Positions 37,275 to 47,203 of a stretch of 64,000 bases of DNA are shown piece after piece. Source of the stretch: Marmoricola endophyticus (GTDB taxonomy: Bacteria; Actinomycetota; Actinomycetes; Propionibacteriales; Nocardioidaceae); NCBI RefSeq assembly GCF_014644415.1, contig NZ_BMKQ01000001.1, positions 336,474 through 400,473 of the forward strand, given 5' to 3'. Made by a program: the position numbers and the translations under genes. The notes below the pieces were generated by a model that saw nothing but the letters and a program-made list of their open reading frames with translations, ran no database searches and had not been told where the DNA came from. How positions within the stretch are numbered: the stretch's first letter is position 1; the number at the start of each line of letters is the position of its first letter.

Positions 37275-37511
37275 GTGGTGATCGTCTTCGAGGTCCTGCT
37301 TGTGCTGACCAGCCTGCTGCTGATCCTCCTGGTGCTGCTGCACAAGGGGCGTGGCGGTGGCCTGTCCGACATGTTCGGCGGCGGCATGTCCAGCGGCCTC
37401 GGCGGCTCCTCAGTGGCCGAGCGCAACCTCGACCGGATCACCATCGGCGCGGGCGTGCTGTGGTTCGTCTGCGTCGTGGGCCTCGGGCTGCTCCTCCGGG
37501 CCGGCAGCTAG
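37275..37511 (+). CDS. secG: Preprotein translocase subunit SecG
   Basis: A 78-residue SecG with two transmembrane helices (about residues 3-22 and 54-74) joined by the conserved cytoplasmic Gly-rich loop LLHKGRGGGLSDMFGGGMSSGLGGSSVAERNLDR (given as a span, residues about 21-54). It is the small non-essential subunit of the SecYEG channel. Its place after tpiA is conserved in actinobacteria. Confidence 0.93.
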   Translation: MVIVFEVLLVLTSLLLILLVLLHKGRGGGLSDMFGGGMSSGLGGSSVAERNLDRITIGAGVLWFVCVVGLGLLLRAGS

Positions 37512-37545
37512 CCGACTCGGTACTCACGGACAGGACACGAACGAC

Positions 37546-37914
37546 GTGGTTGCAGGGGTGGGGGGCGGCAACGCCATCAGGGGAAGCCGGGTCGGAGCCG
37601 GTCCGATGGGCGAGGCCGAGCGCGGCCAGACGGCCCCGCGGCAGGACGTGACGTACTACTGCTCCAACGAGCACCGCACGCTGATCGCGTTCTCTGTCGA
37701 GGCGCAGGCGCCGGACGCGTGGGACTGCCCACGGTGCGGTCTGCCCGCCAGCCTCGACAGCGAGAACCCTCCGCCGGCGCCGAGGATCGAGCCGTACAAG
37801 ACCCACCTCGCGTACGTGAAGGAGCGCCGCTCCGACGCCGAGGCCGAGTCGATCCTCGACGAGGCGGTCAAGCTCCTCCGGGCGCGACGCAAGTCCGGCG
37901 ACATCATCTTCTAG
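37546..37914 (+). CDS. rbpA: RNA polymerase-binding protein RbpA
   Basis: A 122-residue RbpA, an actinobacterial transcription factor that binds RNA polymerase and the principal sigma factor and stabilises open complexes. The N-terminal tail is GGGNAIRGSRVGAGPMGEAERG. The zinc-like core has YYCSNEHRTLIAFSVEAQAPDAWDCPRCGLPA, where the first ligands are C and H instead of CxxC. The basic linker and sigma-interacting helix end TRRK-like as LLRARRKSGDIIF. GTG codons at 37546 and 37558 are both possible; 37546 is kept for its spacing to GGACAGGA. Confidence 0.88.
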   Translation: MVAGVGGGNAIRGSRVGAGPMGEAERGQTAPRQDVTYYCSNEHRTLIAFSVEAQAPDAWDCPRCGLPASLDSENPPPAPRIEPYKTHLAYVKERRSDAEAESILDEAVKLLRARRKSGDIIF

Positions 37915-37978
37915 CCGACGAGACCCGTCGCCGACACCGCCGGTGGTCGCCGGACCAGCTCCCGGCACGGTGAGGCAA

Positions 37979-38074
37979 CGTGCCTCGGCTGCCCGGTCAG
38001 CCCTGTGGAACGTGCCTCAGGTGCCCGGTCGGCGCTGTAGAGCGTGCGTGAACTGCCCGGTCAGGTGTCCAGAG
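37979..38074. repeat. Three degenerate 32-bp tandem repeats
   Basis: Copies at 37979-38010, 38011-38042 and 38043-38074 share the frame CGTGC(C/G)T...TGCCCGGTC with an exact 32-base period. They lie between the convergent rbpA and pgl genes and run into the last codons of pgl. No spacers differ systematically and no cas genes are near, so this is a small tandem repeat, not a CRISPR. Confidence 0.65.
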
Positions 38075-38795
38075 CGGACGCCGCGGCGTCGTCGAGGAAC
38101 CAGACGGTCTCCTCACGTCCGGCCGCGCCACGCGCGGGGATGTCGAGCACGGGGCCCTCGTCGAGTGCCTGCGCCACGGCGTCGGCCTTGCCCTCGCCGC
38201 TGACCAGGAACCAGGTCGCGCGGGTGTGGTTGAGCGCGTCGAGGGTGAGGCTGATCCGCTCGGGCGGCGGCTTGGGGGAGTCGGTGACCCCTACGGCGAC
38301 GTGGTCGTGGTCCTCGACCTGCGCGAAGCCGGGGAACAGCGACGCCACGTGCCCGTCCGGGCCGAGGCCGAGCATCACGACGTCGAACTCGTGAGCGTCG
38401 CTGCCCCGCACCTCGTCGCCGTACGCCGCAGCGGCCTCGTCGACGCTGGCTGCGCTCTCGGTCGACGGGGCCTCGTGGACCCGAGCGGGGTCGACGTCGA
38501 CGTGGTCGAGGAACGCCCGCCGGGCCTGCACGGCGTTCCGGTCCTCGGAGCCGCGGGCGACGAAGCGCTCGTCGCCCCACCAGAAGTCCACGGACCGCCA
38601 GTCGACCTGCGAGCTCGGGGCGAGGCGCGCGAGCGTCGCGTGGATCGTGTCGGCGATGGTGCCCCCGGTGAGGACGACCTGGGGGACACGACCGTCGGCC
38701 TGGACCTCACGGATCACCACGAGCAGCCGCTCGGCAACGTCCTCGGCGAGCGCCTCGGGCCCGGCGTGACGTCGGATCTCCGCCTCGGCGCTCAC
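38061..38795 (-). CDS. pgl: 6-phosphogluconolactonase
   Basis: A 244-residue SOL/NagB-type lactonase that hydrolyses 6-phosphogluconolactone in the oxidative pentose phosphate pathway. Family marks: [16 protein letters not shown], the [27 protein letters not shown] block, [15 protein letters not shown], and [29 protein letters not shown]. The start is the GTG at 38795, in a GTGA overlap with pgi. In most actinobacteria zwf and opcA lie directly upstream of pgl; here pgi takes that place. Confidence 0.92.
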   Translation of the reverse strand: MSAEAEIRRHAGPEALAEDVAERLLVVIREVQADGRVPQVVLTGGTIADTIHATLARLAPSSQVDWRSVDFWWGDERFVARGSEDRNAVQARRAFLDHVDVDPARVHEAPSTESAASVDEAAAAYGDEVRGSDAHEFDVVMLGLGPDGHVASLFPGFAQVEDHDHVAVGVTDSPKPPPERISLTLDALNHTRATWFLVSGEGKADAVAQALDEGPVLDIPARGAAGREETVWFLDDAAASALDT

Positions 38796-40444
38796 GAGCG
38801 GTGCTCCCGGTACCAGCCGATCAACGCCCGCGAGGACGCGTCCTGGTCGGCCAGCGCCTCGGCGTCCCCCTCGATCGCGGGGCCGACCTCGAGGGCGAGC
38901 TTCTTGCCCAGCTCGACCCCCCACTGGTCGAAGGAGTCGATGCCCCACACCGCTCCCTGCACGAAGGTGATGTGCTCGTACAACGCCACGAGCTGGCCGA
39001 GTACCGACGGCGTCAGTGCCGGAGCCATGATCGAGGCGGTGGGTCGGTTGCCCGTGAAGACCCGGGCCGGGACGACCGCCTCGTCAGTCCCCTCCGCACG
39101 CACCTCGTCGGCGGTCTTGCCGAACGCCAGCGCACGGGTCTGCGCGAAGAAGTTCGCCAGGAAGAGCTCGTGCACGTCCTGGTCGCCGTCGGACAACGGG
39201 TACGCCGGCTCCGCGAAGGCCACGAAGTCGGCCGGGATCAGCCGCGTCCCCTGGTGGATCAGCTGGTAGAACGCGTGCTGCCCGTTGGTCCCCGGCTCGC
39301 CCCAGAACACCTCGCCGGTGTCGGTCGTGGCCGGGCTGCCGTCCCAGCGCACGCCCTTGCCGTTCGACTCCATGGTCAGCTGCTGGAGGTACGCCGGGAA
39401 CCGGTGCAGCAGCTGCGAGTACGGCAGGACAGCGTGCGACTGGGCACCGAGGAGCGTGGAGTACCAGACGTCGAGCAGCCCCATCAGCACCGGCACGTTC
39501 TGCTCCGGCGGGGCGGTGCGGAAGTGCTCGTCCATCGCGTGGAACCCGGCCAGCATCTCCGCGAACCGGCCGGGCCCGATCGCGATGACCAGCGAGGTGC
39601 CGATCGCGGAGTCCACGGAGTAGCGGCCACCGACCCAGTCCCAGAAGCCGAACGCGTTGTCGGGGTCGATCCCGAAGTCGGCGACCTTGTCCAGCGCCGT
39701 GGAGACCGCGACGAAGTGCCGGCGTACGGACTCGTCCGGGTCGGAGTCGGGCAGCGCGTCGAGCAGCCACGCCTTGCACAACCGAGCGTTGGTCAGCGTC
39801 TCGAGGGTCCCGAAGGTCTTCGAGGAGACGATGAACAGCGTGGTCTCCGGGTCGAGGCCCTCGAGCGTCTGCGCGGCGTCGGTCGGGTCGATGTTGGACA
39901 GGAAGCGGCACTCGAGCCCCTCCTGGCGGTACGGCGCGAGCGCCTCGTACGCCATCACCGGGCCGAGGTCGGACCCACCGATGCCGATGTTGACGACCGA
40001 CTCGATCCGCCTGCCGGTGACCCCGGTCCACTCACCCGAGCGGACCTGGTCGGCGAAGGCGTAGACCCGGTCCAGCACCTCGTGCACGTCGTGGACGACG
40101 TCTTGCCCGTCGACCTGCAGCGACGCGTCGCGGGGGAGCCGCAGCGCGGTGTGCAGCACCGCGCGGTCCTCGGTGACGTTGATGTGCTCGCCGGCGAGCA
40201 TCGCGTCGCGCCGCTGCGCCACGCCGGTCTGCTCGAAGAGCTCGAGCAGACCGGAGGTGACGTCCTCGTCCAGGAACGACTTCGACAGGTCGACGTGCAG
40301 GTCGGCCGCGTCGAACGTCAGCCGCTCGACCCGGTCGGGCTGGTCGGCGAACCAGGCCCGCAGGTCGGGGGAGAAGTCGGCGGCCAGGTCGGCCAGCCGG
40401 TCCCAGGCGGGAGTCGTGGTCGGGTCGACGGGGCCGTCGGTCAC
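38792..40444 (-). CDS. pgi: Glucose-6-phosphate isomerase
   Basis: A 550-residue phosphoglucose isomerase (glucose-6-phosphate to fructose-6-phosphate). Signatures: [37 protein letters not shown], the region [24 protein letters not shown] with the GGRYS loop, [32 protein letters not shown], and the C-terminal [14 protein letters not shown]. Normal length. GTG start in a GTGA overlap with tal; its stop overlaps the start of pgl, so the three genes are translationally coupled. Confidence 0.96.
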   Translation of the reverse strand: MTDGPVDPTTTPAWDRLADLAADFSPDLRAWFADQPDRVERLTFDAADLHVDLSKSFLDEDVTSGLLELFEQTGVAQRRDAMLAGEHINVTEDRAVLHTALRLPRDASLQVDGQDVVHDVHEVLDRVYAFADQVRSGEWTGVTGRRIESVVNIGIGGSDLGPVMAYEALAPYRQEGLECRFLSNIDPTDAAQTLEGLDPETTLFIVSSKTFGTLETLTNARLCKAWLLDALPDSDPDESVRRHFVAVSTALDKVADFGIDPDNAFGFWDWVGGRYSVDSAIGTSLVIAIGPGRFAEMLAGFHAMDEHFRTAPPEQNVPVLMGLLDVWYSTLLGAQSHAVLPYSQLLHRFPAYLQQLTMESNGKGVRWDGSPATTDTGEVFWGEPGTNGQHAFYQLIHQGTRLIPADFVAFAEPAYPLSDGDQDVHELFLANFFAQTRALAFGKTADEVRAEGTDEAVVPARVFTGNRPTASIMAPALTPSVLGQLVALYEHITFVQGAVWGIDSFDQWGVELGKKLALEVGPAIEGDAEALADQDASSRALIGWYREHRS

Positions 40445-41535
40445 TCGCCCGCCGCCTCCATCTGGCCCTTCACGGTGTCCAGCAGCTCCGACCAGGACTT
40501 CTCGAACTTCTCCACGCCCTCGCGCTCGAGCACCGCGATGACGTCGTCGTAGTCGACGCCCGCGTCCTTCAGCGCGGCCATCACGCCGTCGGCGTCGTCG
40601 TAGTGGTTCGTCACCTGGTCGCCCTGGACGTCGGAGTGGTCGCGCACCGCGTCGAGGGTCTTCTCCGGCATCGTGTTGACGGTGTTCGGCGCGACGAGGT
40701 CGTCGACGTACATCGTGTCGCGGTAGTCGGGGTTCTTGACCCCGGTCGAGGCCCAGAGCGGCCGCTGCTTGTTGGCCCCGGCGGCGGCCAGCGCCTCCCA
40801 GCGCTCACCGCTGAAGAACGTCTCGTAGTCGCGGTACGCGAGCCGGGCGTTGGCGACCCCGGCCTTCCCCGCGAGGTCGGATCCCTCGCCGAGGCGAGCG
40901 TCGATCTCGGTGTCGACACGGGAGACGAAGAAGGACGCGACCGAGTGGATCGTCGACAGGTCGTGGCCGTTGGCCTTCGCCTGCTCGAGGCCGGCGACGT
41001 ACGCCTCCATCACCTTCGCGTAGCGACCCAGGCCGAAGATCAGGGTCACGTTGACGCTGATCCCCTCGGCGAGGGCCGCCGTGATCGCGGGCGTGCTCTC
41101 GTCGGTCGCCGGGATCTTGATGAACAGGTTCTCCCGGTCCACCTCGGCCCACAGGGCCTTGGCGGACTCGATCGTCTCGGCCTCCTTGTGCGCGAGGTAC
41201 GGGTCCACCTCGATCGAGACCCGCCCGTCCACGCCGCCGGTGGCGTCGAAGACCGGCTTCATCACGTCGCAGGCGTTGCGCACGTCGGTGGTCGTCAGGC
41301 CGAACACGACCCCGTCCACGTCCTTGCCCGCGCCGACGAGCTCGGCGACCTGCGCGTCGTACCGCTCGCCCTCGGACAGTGCCGCGGCGAAGATCGACGG
41401 GTTGGTGGTCACGCCCTGGACGTGGGAGTCCTTGGCGAGCCCGGCGAGGTTGCCGGACTCGATGCGCTCGCGGGAGAGGTCGTCGAGCCAGACGGCCACG
41501 CCTGCATCGGTCAGCTGCTGAAGATTGTCTGCCAT
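40441..41535 (-). CDS. tal: Transaldolase
   Basis: A 364-residue transaldolase of the long actinobacterial type. The N-terminal signature is [15 protein letters not shown], and the Schiff-base Lys lies in [12 protein letters not shown]. Also seen: [74 protein letters not shown]. It moves a dihydroxyacetone unit between sugar phosphates in the non-oxidative pentose phosphate pathway. An AGGAGGAGCT ribosome site precedes the ATG. It lies 28 bases downstream of tkt in the same direction. Confidence 0.96.
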   Translation of the reverse strand: MADNLQQLTDAGVAVWLDDLSRERIESGNLAGLAKDSHVQGVTTNPSIFAAALSEGERYDAQVAELVGAGKDVDGVVFGLTTTDVRNACDVMKPVFDATGGVDGRVSIEVDPYLAHKEAETIESAKALWAEVDRENLFIKIPATDESTPAITAALAEGISVNVTLIFGLGRYAKVMEAYVAGLEQAKANGHDLSTIHSVASFFVSRVDTEIDARLGEGSDLAGKAGVANARLAYRDYETFFSGERWEALAAAGANKQRPLWASTGVKNPDYRDTMYVDDLVAPNTVNTMPEKTLDAVRDHSDVQGDQVTNHYDDADGVMAALKDAGVDYDDVIAVLEREGVEKFEKSWSELLDTVKGQMEAAGE

Positions 41536-41563
41536 AGCTCCTCCTGGAATGTGGGTGCGCGTC

Positions 41564-43654
41564 TCAGGCCGAGACGCGGATGCTGTCGACGGCCGCGTCG
41601 GCGACGGCCTGCGCGGTGACGCCGAACTCGGTGTAGATGCGCTCGTAGTCGGCGGACGCGCCGTAGTGCTCGATCGACACGATGCGGCCGTGGTCGCCGA
41701 CCACCTCGCGCCAGCCCTGCGCGATGCCGGCCTCGACGCTGACGCGCGCTGTCACCGTGGGCGGGACGACCGTCTCGCGGTACGCCGCGTCCTGCGCGTC
41801 GAACCACTCGCGGCACGGCATCGAGACCACGCGAGCGGCGATGCCCTGCTCGGCGAGGATCGCTCGCGCCTCCACGGCCAGCTGCACCTCGGAGCCGGTC
41901 CCGATCAGCACGACGTCCGGCTGGCCCTCGGTGTCGAGCAAGGTGTAGCCACCCCGCCGCACGTTCGTGGTGTCGGCGTAGCCGTCGCTACCCCGCGGGA
42001 AGACCGGCAGGTTCTGCCGGCTCAGCACCAGGCCGGCCGGGCGGTCGGTGTGCTCAAGAACTGCCTGCCAGCAGGCGACGGTCTCGTTGGCATCCGCCGG
42101 GCGGACCACGTCCAGGCCCGGGATCGCCCGCAGCGCGGCGAGGTGCTCGATCGGCTGGTGGGTGGGCCCGTCCTCGCCGAGACCGATCGAGTCGTGGGTC
42201 CACACGTACGTGACCGGGAGCCCCATGAGCGCCGCGAGGCGGACCGAGGGACGCATGTAGTCGGAGAAGGTGAGGAACGTCGCGCCGAACACGCGGGTCC
42301 CGCCGTGCACAGCGATGCCGTTGAGGATCGAACCCATCCCGTGCTCGCGAATGCCGAAGTGGAGCACGCGCCCGGCGTACGGGTCGCCCTTCCACATCCC
42401 GGTGGAGCGCCCCTTGGGGATGAAGGACGGTGCGCCCTCGATGGTCGTGTTGTTCGACCCGGCCAGGTCGGCCGATCCGCCCCACAGCTCCGGGACCGTC
42501 GCCGCGATCGCGTTGATCGCGGCTCCGGAGGCCTTGCGGGTCGCGACGCCCTTGGGGTCGGCGGGGTACGACGGCAGCTCGGCGTCCCAGCCATCGGGGA
42601 GCGTGCGGGTCTGCATGCGCTCGAACAGTGCGACGTCCGCCGACGGCTTCGTGGTCCAGTGCCGATAGGCCGCGTCCCACTCCTGGTGCGCCTGCTGACC
42701 GCGCTCCAGAGCCTTGCGGGTGTGCTCGAGGACACCTGGGGGCACCTCGAAGGTCTGCTCGGGGTCGAAGCCGAGAACCCGCTTGGTGGCGGCGACCTCC
42801 TCCGCTCCCAGTGCAGAGCCGTGGGCGGCTCCGGTGTTCTGCGCCTCGGGCGCGGGCCAGGCGATGATGGTGCGCAGCACGATCAGGCTGGGCTGGTCGG
42901 TGACGCCCTCGGCACGCTTGATCGCGTCATAGAGCCCGTCGACGTCCTCGGTGTACTGCCCGCCGCCGTTGGTCCAGTCGACGACCTGCACGTGCCAGCC
43001 GTACGCCTCGTAGCGCGCGGCGACGTCCTCGCTCAGCGCGACATCGGTGTCGTCCTCGATCGAGATCTGGTTCTCGTCGTAGATCAGAGTCAGGTTGCCC
43101 AGCTGCTGGGTGCCCGCCAGCGAGGAGGCCTCCGAGCTCACGCCCTCCTCGATGTCACCGTCGCTGGCGATCGCGTAGACGTGGTGGTCGAAGGGGGACT
43201 CGCCCTCGGCGGCGTTCGGGTCGAGCATCCCGCGCTCGCGGCGTGCGGCCATGGCCATGCCGACGGCGTTGCCGATGCCCTGACCGAGCGGCCCGGTGGT
43301 CGTCTCCACGCCAGCGGTGTGGCCGTACTCCGGGTGGCCGGGGGTCTTGCTGCCCCACGTGCGCAGCGTCTTGAGGTCCTCCATCTCCAGGCCCCAGCCA
43401 CCGAGGTAGAGCTGGATGTAGAGGGTGAGGCTCGAGTGACCGCAGGAGAGCACGAACCTGTCGCGGCCGGGCCAGTACGGGTCGGCGGGGTCGTGACGCA
43501 TCACCTTCTGGAACAGCAGGTACGCCGCGGGTGCCAGGCTCATCGCGGTGCCGGGGTGGCCGTTGCCGACCTTCTGCACCGCGTCCATCGCCAGCACGCG
43601 GATCGTGTCCACGGCCTTGTCGTCCTGATCGTTCCAATCCAAGCCGGCACTCAC
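41564..43654 (-). CDS. tkt: Transketolase
   Basis: A 696-residue thiamine diphosphate-dependent transketolase. Seen: the N-terminal [12 protein letters not shown] and [39 protein letters not shown], and the ThDP/metal motif [32 protein letters not shown]. In the second domain: [49 protein letters not shown] and the C-terminal domain [15 protein letters not shown]. First gene of the tkt-tal-pgi-pgl operon. A -10-like TAGGCT (minus strand, 43705-43710) and a GGAGGG ribosome site precede the GTG start. Confidence 0.97.
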   Translation of the reverse strand: MSAGLDWNDQDDKAVDTIRVLAMDAVQKVGNGHPGTAMSLAPAAYLLFQKVMRHDPADPYWPGRDRFVLSCGHSSLTLYIQLYLGGWGLEMEDLKTLRTWGSKTPGHPEYGHTAGVETTTGPLGQGIGNAVGMAMAARRERGMLDPNAAEGESPFDHHVYAIASDGDIEEGVSSEASSLAGTQQLGNLTLIYDENQISIEDDTDVALSEDVAARYEAYGWHVQVVDWTNGGGQYTEDVDGLYDAIKRAEGVTDQPSLIVLRTIIAWPAPEAQNTGAAHGSALGAEEVAATKRVLGFDPEQTFEVPPGVLEHTRKALERGQQAHQEWDAAYRHWTTKPSADVALFERMQTRTLPDGWDAELPSYPADPKGVATRKASGAAINAIAATVPELWGGSADLAGSNNTTIEGAPSFIPKGRSTGMWKGDPYAGRVLHFGIREHGMGSILNGIAVHGGTRVFGATFLTFSDYMRPSVRLAALMGLPVTYVWTHDSIGLGEDGPTHQPIEHLAALRAIPGLDVVRPADANETVACWQAVLEHTDRPAGLVLSRQNLPVFPRGSDGYADTTNVRRGGYTLLDTEGQPDVVLIGTGSEVQLAVEARAILAEQGIAARVVSMPCREWFDAQDAAYRETVVPPTVTARVSVEAGIAQGWREVVGDHGRIVSIEHYGASADYERIYTEFGVTAQAVADAAVDSIRVSA

Positions 43655-43901
43655 GTCTGTGCTTCCCTCCGGGTCGTCTTCTCGTGGTCTTCGCGTCGGG
43701 GTCGAGCCTACTCAGCACGGTGCCGCACCTGCGAGCCCCCGACCGCTCGGTGAACTCCTCGGGGATACGCTGGGCGCGGCCCAGGACCCGACGTCTCCGT
43801 CCACCGGCACCGGCACGGTGCCCAGGAGCGTCCAAGGCATGCGGCCCAGGGGCCGCAGGGTCGGCCCAGGAGACGTCAGCGACCGAGAAGGCGAGGGGTG
43901 C

Positions 43902-44882
43902 GTGACCGCGCTCAGCAGCTCGTCCCCCAGGGCGACGAACCGCGCCGCCCGCGAGGCACGGGGCGAGATCAGCCCGACGCGGTGGTCGAAGGCCCGTGAC
44001 GTCGTCGCGGCGTACGTCGGCCTGACCAAGCCGCGCGTGATCGAGCTGCTCCTGCTGACCACGGTGCCGGTGATGTTCTTCGCCCAGCGGGGGGTGCCGC
44101 CGCTGGGCCTGGTGGTCGCCACGGTAGTCGGCGGGACGCTCTCCGCCGGCAGCGCCAACGCGCTGAACTGCGTGTACGACCGCGACATCGACGAGCAGAT
44201 GCGACGGACCCGGCGCCGGGCACTGCCCCGTCACGTGGTGAGCCCGCTCGCCGCACTCGTCTTCGGCGTGACGCTCATGGTGCTCTCCACGCTGGCGCTC
44301 GGGGTGTGGGTCAACTGGCTCTCGGCATGGCTCTCCGTGGCGGCGAACGCGTTCTACCTCTTCGGCTACACGATGGTCCTCAAGCGGCGGACCACCCAGA
44401 ACATCGTCTGGGGCGGAGTGGCCGGCTGCTTCCCGGCGCTGATCGGCTGGACGGCCGTGACCGGTTCGCTCTCGTGGGCGCCCGTCGTGCTGTTCGGGGT
44501 GGTCTTCCTCTGGACCCCGCCGCACACCTGGGCACTGGCGATGCGCTACCGCGAGGACTACGCGCGCGTCGACGTCCCGATGCTCCCGGTGGTGCGCCCC
44601 GCGCGCGTCGTGGCCCGCCAGATCGTCCTCTACTCCTACGCGATGGTCCTGGTCTCGCTCCTGCTGTGGCCGGTGGCGGGCACCGGACTGCTCTACCCCG
44701 TGGCCGCGGTCGTCCTGGGAGCGGCGTTCCTCGTCGAGGCGCACCTGATGCTCGCGCGGTCGCGGCACAGCGACGAGCTGACGGTCGTACGCCCGATGCG
44801 GCTGTTCCACTGGTCGAACATGTATCTCTCCCTGCTGTTCGTCGCGGTCGCGCTCGACCCCCTGACCCGTCCGTTGGTCTAG
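43902..44882 (+). CDS. ctaB: Protoheme IX farnesyltransferase (heme O synthase)
   Basis: A 326-residue UbiA-family polytopic enzyme that adds a farnesyl group to heme b, giving heme O for cytochrome oxidase. The prenyl-diphosphate/metal motif is [21 protein letters not shown], followed by the conserved cytoplasmic loop [28 protein letters not shown] and [30 protein letters not shown]. About nine hydrophobic helices. A GAGGGG site precedes the GTG at 43902. It is divergent from tkt, as in other actinobacteria. ctaA lies about 6.4 kb further on. Confidence 0.95.
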   Translation: MTALSSSSPRATNRAAREARGEISPTRWSKARDVVAAYVGLTKPRVIELLLLTTVPVMFFAQRGVPPLGLVVATVVGGTLSAGSANALNCVYDRDIDEQMRRTRRRALPRHVVSPLAALVFGVTLMVLSTLALGVWVNWLSAWLSVAANAFYLFGYTMVLKRRTTQNIVWGGVAGCFPALIGWTAVTGSLSWAPVVLFGVVFLWTPPHTWALAMRYREDYARVDVPMLPVVRPARVVARQIVLYSYAMVLVSLLLWPVAGTGLLYPVAAVVLGAAFLVEAHLMLARSRHSDELTVVRPMRLFHWSNMYLSLLFVAVALDPLTRPLV

Positions 44883-45155
44883 AGGTCCGACCGGCCTGGT
44901 TCCGTCATTTCGGACATTTGCGCGGTAATTATTTTCCGTGCGAATTGGACATATGGCGTGAATGTTGTGAGGCGCAGCCCACATTCTCGATTTGCGGGGT
45001 GTGCAAGCGTTCCCACTGCGGTAGAAAAGTTTCCGTCGGATGCGTCGCACACGGGGAGTGACGCGAGGGGGATCCGGCCATCGAGGGCCAGCCGATCCGT
45101 GAACGGACGGCCGCCATCAGCCCTCGGCCGTCAACTCACAGGGGGAACGCACCAC
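44883..45155 (+). promoter_or_regulatory. Low-GC leader before the polysaccharide-type cluster
   Basis: This 273-base gap has no credible gene. Bases 44881-45000 are about 53% GC by count, against about 72% around them. It contains TAATTATTTT and two GGACAT(T/A) direct repeats 35 bases apart (44912 and 44947). It probably holds the promoter and regulatory sites of the downstream glycosyltransferase genes, and may mark the edge of transferred DNA. Confidence 0.45.
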
Positions 45156-46136
45156 ATGACCAGCACCCAGCAGCCGCGCCTGACATCGCTCGACGGCGGA
45201 GCCGATCACGTCTCGCGCAGCCGGGTCGAGGACCTCGACAGGATCCTCGCCGGCAGTCTGTCGGTCGGGGAGCAGCAGGCAGCTGTGCTCCCGGTGAGCA
45301 TCGTCATCCCGACCTGGAACGAGGCCGAGAACATCGGCCACGTGCTGCGAGCGATGCCGGCCGTGGAGCAGCTGGTGATCGTCGACGCCGACTCGGACGA
45401 CGGCACCGCCGACGTCGTGCGCGAGACGCACCCGGAAGCGACCATCCTGCTCCAGAAGCCGAGTGGCAAGGGCAACGCGACGCGTGCCGGCCTGGAGGTG
45501 GCGAGCGCCGAGTTCGTGATCTGCATGGACGCCGACGGAAGCATGGACCCCGGCGAGATCCCCGCGTTCGTCGCGCTGCTGCAGCAGGGCTTCGACATGG
45601 TCAAGGGGTCCAGGGGCGCGGTGGGCGGTGGCTCGACCGACTTCACTCCGCTGCGTCGCGCGGGCAACCGCAGCCTGGTGATGGCGTACAACGCGTTGTT
45701 CGGCACTCGCCTGACCGACATCACGTTCGGCTACATCGGGTTCCGCCGCGACATCCTGCCCCAGCTCGGTCTGTACGCCACCGGCTTCGAGATCGAGGTG
45801 CAGATGGTCGCGCACAGCGCGCTCGCCGGGCTGCGCTTCGCGGAGCTCCCGAGCACCGAGGCCGACCGGATCTCCGGCGAGAGCCACCTGAGCACCTGGG
45901 GCGACGGCAAGCGGGTGCTCGCCACCATCGTGAAGTCCCGCTTCCAGCCGGGTCGGGAGTGGTGGCGGCACCGCGGCGCCGTGCGCCCGGTGTACGACGT
46001 GCTCCCCACGCAGGTCGAGGCCCTGGAGGCTGCACTGGCACTGGCTGCGACGCCGGAGGCGGGTGCGGTCGAGCGTCGCGGTGCCGCGGTCCGCCTGCCT
46101 CGGCAGCGCGTGGCCCCCACCGACGCGCGTCTGTGA
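45156..46136 (+). CDS. Family 2 glycosyltransferase (polyprenyl-phosphate sugar transferase-like)
   Basis: A 326-residue GT2 enzyme. A 45-residue N-terminal extension is followed by the GT-A fold: SIVIPTWNEAENIGHVL, VIVDADSDDGTADVV, and the DxD-type motif CMDADGSMDPGEIP. GNRSLVMAYNALFGTRLTDITFGYIGFRRDIL resembles dolichol/polyprenyl-phosphate mannosyltransferase-like enzymes. No membrane helix is seen, so it acts on the inner membrane face. It is the first gene of a cluster with a second GT2 and a large membrane protein (GTGA and ATGA overlaps), likely making a surface glycan. Confidence 0.85.
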   Translation: MTSTQQPRLTSLDGGADHVSRSRVEDLDRILAGSLSVGEQQAAVLPVSIVIPTWNEAENIGHVLRAMPAVEQLVIVDADSDDGTADVVRETHPEATILLQKPSGKGNATRAGLEVASAEFVICMDADGSMDPGEIPAFVALLQQGFDMVKGSRGAVGGGSTDFTPLRRAGNRSLVMAYNALFGTRLTDITFGYIGFRRDILPQLGLYATGFEIEVQMVAHSALAGLRFAELPSTEADRISGESHLSTWGDGKRVLATIVKSRFQPGREWWRHRGAVRPVYDVLPTQVEALEAALALAATPEAGAVERRGAAVRLPRQRVAPTDARL

Positions 46137-47203
46137 GGGCCGGGGCCGACACCCGAGCCCACGACGACCCGCCCGGAAGCGCGACCCCCGGCGCCGAGAA
46201 GGTCCAGAATGTCCCCGTGACCGGGGCGACGCCCAGTGGATCCGTACTGATCTGCTGCTACACACTCCACCGATGGGACGACGTCCTGGCGGCGGTGGAG
46301 TCTGCGCTCGAGCAGCACCCGGCGCCGCTCGAGGTGATCGTCGTGGTCGATCACAACGACGAGCTGCTGAGCCGGTTGGAGACGGTGCGGACCTCGTCGT
46401 GGGCACGGCAACCGGTGCGAGTGGTGCCCAGCTCCCACCGGCAGGGACTCTCCGGTGCCCGCAACACCGGGCTGGCGCTGGCCAAGGGGGAGGTCCTGGT
46501 CTTCCTCGACGACGACGCCCGTGCCCAGCCGGGCTGGCTGGCGACCCATCTCGCGGCGTACGCCGAGCCTCGCGTCCTCGGCGTGGGCGGCCGGCTGGAC
46601 CCGCGGTGGGACACCGCGCGACCCGCCTGGTTCCCGCACGACTTCGACTGGGTGATCGGGTGCACGCACTCGGGCGTACCCGTCGGCGCCGCACCCGTCC
46701 GCAACGCGATCGGCGCCAACATGTCCTTCCGCACCGGCCTGCTGCGCGAGGCGGGTGGGTTCAGCGAGGAGCTGGGGCGGATCGGGACCGTGCCGCTGGG
46801 ATGTGAGGAGACCGAGGCGAGCATCCGTGTGGGCCGACTCCGACCTGACGGGGACGTCTGGTACCTCCCCGACGCCGTCGTCCAGCACCGGGTGACCGCG
46901 GCCCGCGCCACGTGGGACTACTTCAGCCGGCGGTGCGTCGCGGAGGGGCGTTCCAAGGCGACCGTACGCGCGCTCTCGGCCGAGCCGCTCGCCACCGAGC
47001 GCGACTACGCGACCAGGGTGCTGCCGCGCTCGGCCGCGCGAGCCGTCTGGTCCGGACTCCGCGGGGACCCGGCCGGCCTGCGACGCGCGGGCGCCATCGG
47101 CGCCGGCCTGGGGCTGACGGCGTACGGCTTCCTCACCGGCCTCGTGCGCGACGGCGCCTCGCGCAGACGACTGGCCGACCTCGCCGGGCAGGGCTCGCGA
47201 TGA
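46133..47203 (+). CDS. Family 2 glycosyltransferase
   Basis: A 356-residue GT2 enzyme: SVLICCYTLHRWDDVLAAVESAL, VIVVVDHNDELLSRLE, the RQGLSGARNTGLALAKGEVLVFLDDDARAQPGWL nucleotide-sugar motif (DDD), and the acceptor-side block RNAIGANMSFRTGLLREAGGFSEELGR with CEETEASIRVGR. The C-terminal 60 residues are hydrophobic with arginines and may associate with the membrane. The GTG at 46133 forms a GTGA overlap with the first GT2; the GTG at 46217 is an alternative start that would drop a disordered 28-residue lead. Its stop overlaps the next ATG. Confidence 0.83.
   Translation: MRAGADTRAHDDPPGSATPGAEKVQNVPVTGATPSGSVLICCYTLHRWDDVLAAVESALEQHPAPLEVIVVVDHNDELLSRLETVRTSSWARQPVRVVPSSHRQGLSGARNTGLALAKGEVLVFLDDDARAQPGWLATHLAAYAEPRVLGVGGRLDPRWDTARPAWFPHDFDWVIGCTHSGVPVGAAPVRNAIGANMSFRTGLLREAGGFSEELGRIGTVPLGCEETEASIRVGRLRPDGDVWYLPDAVVQHRVTAARATWDYFSRRCVAEGRSKATVRALSAEPLATERDYATRVLPRSAARAVWSGLRGDPAGLRRAGAIGAGLGLTAYGFLTGLVRDGASRRRLADLAGQGSR

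Noticed and set aside
37979..38074. CRISPR-like repeat array
   Set aside because: The period is exactly 32 bases with no separate spacers, only three degenerate copies, and no cas genes nearby.
41525..43753. A 742-codon open frame on the plus strand
   Set aside because: It is antisense to the well-conserved transketolase gene and shows no motifs.
44929..45117. Small Cys-rich gene in the low-GC leader
   Set aside because: Short frames here have no ribosome site or conserved pattern. The Cys-rich reading on the plus strand is a continuation of another frame through ctaB.
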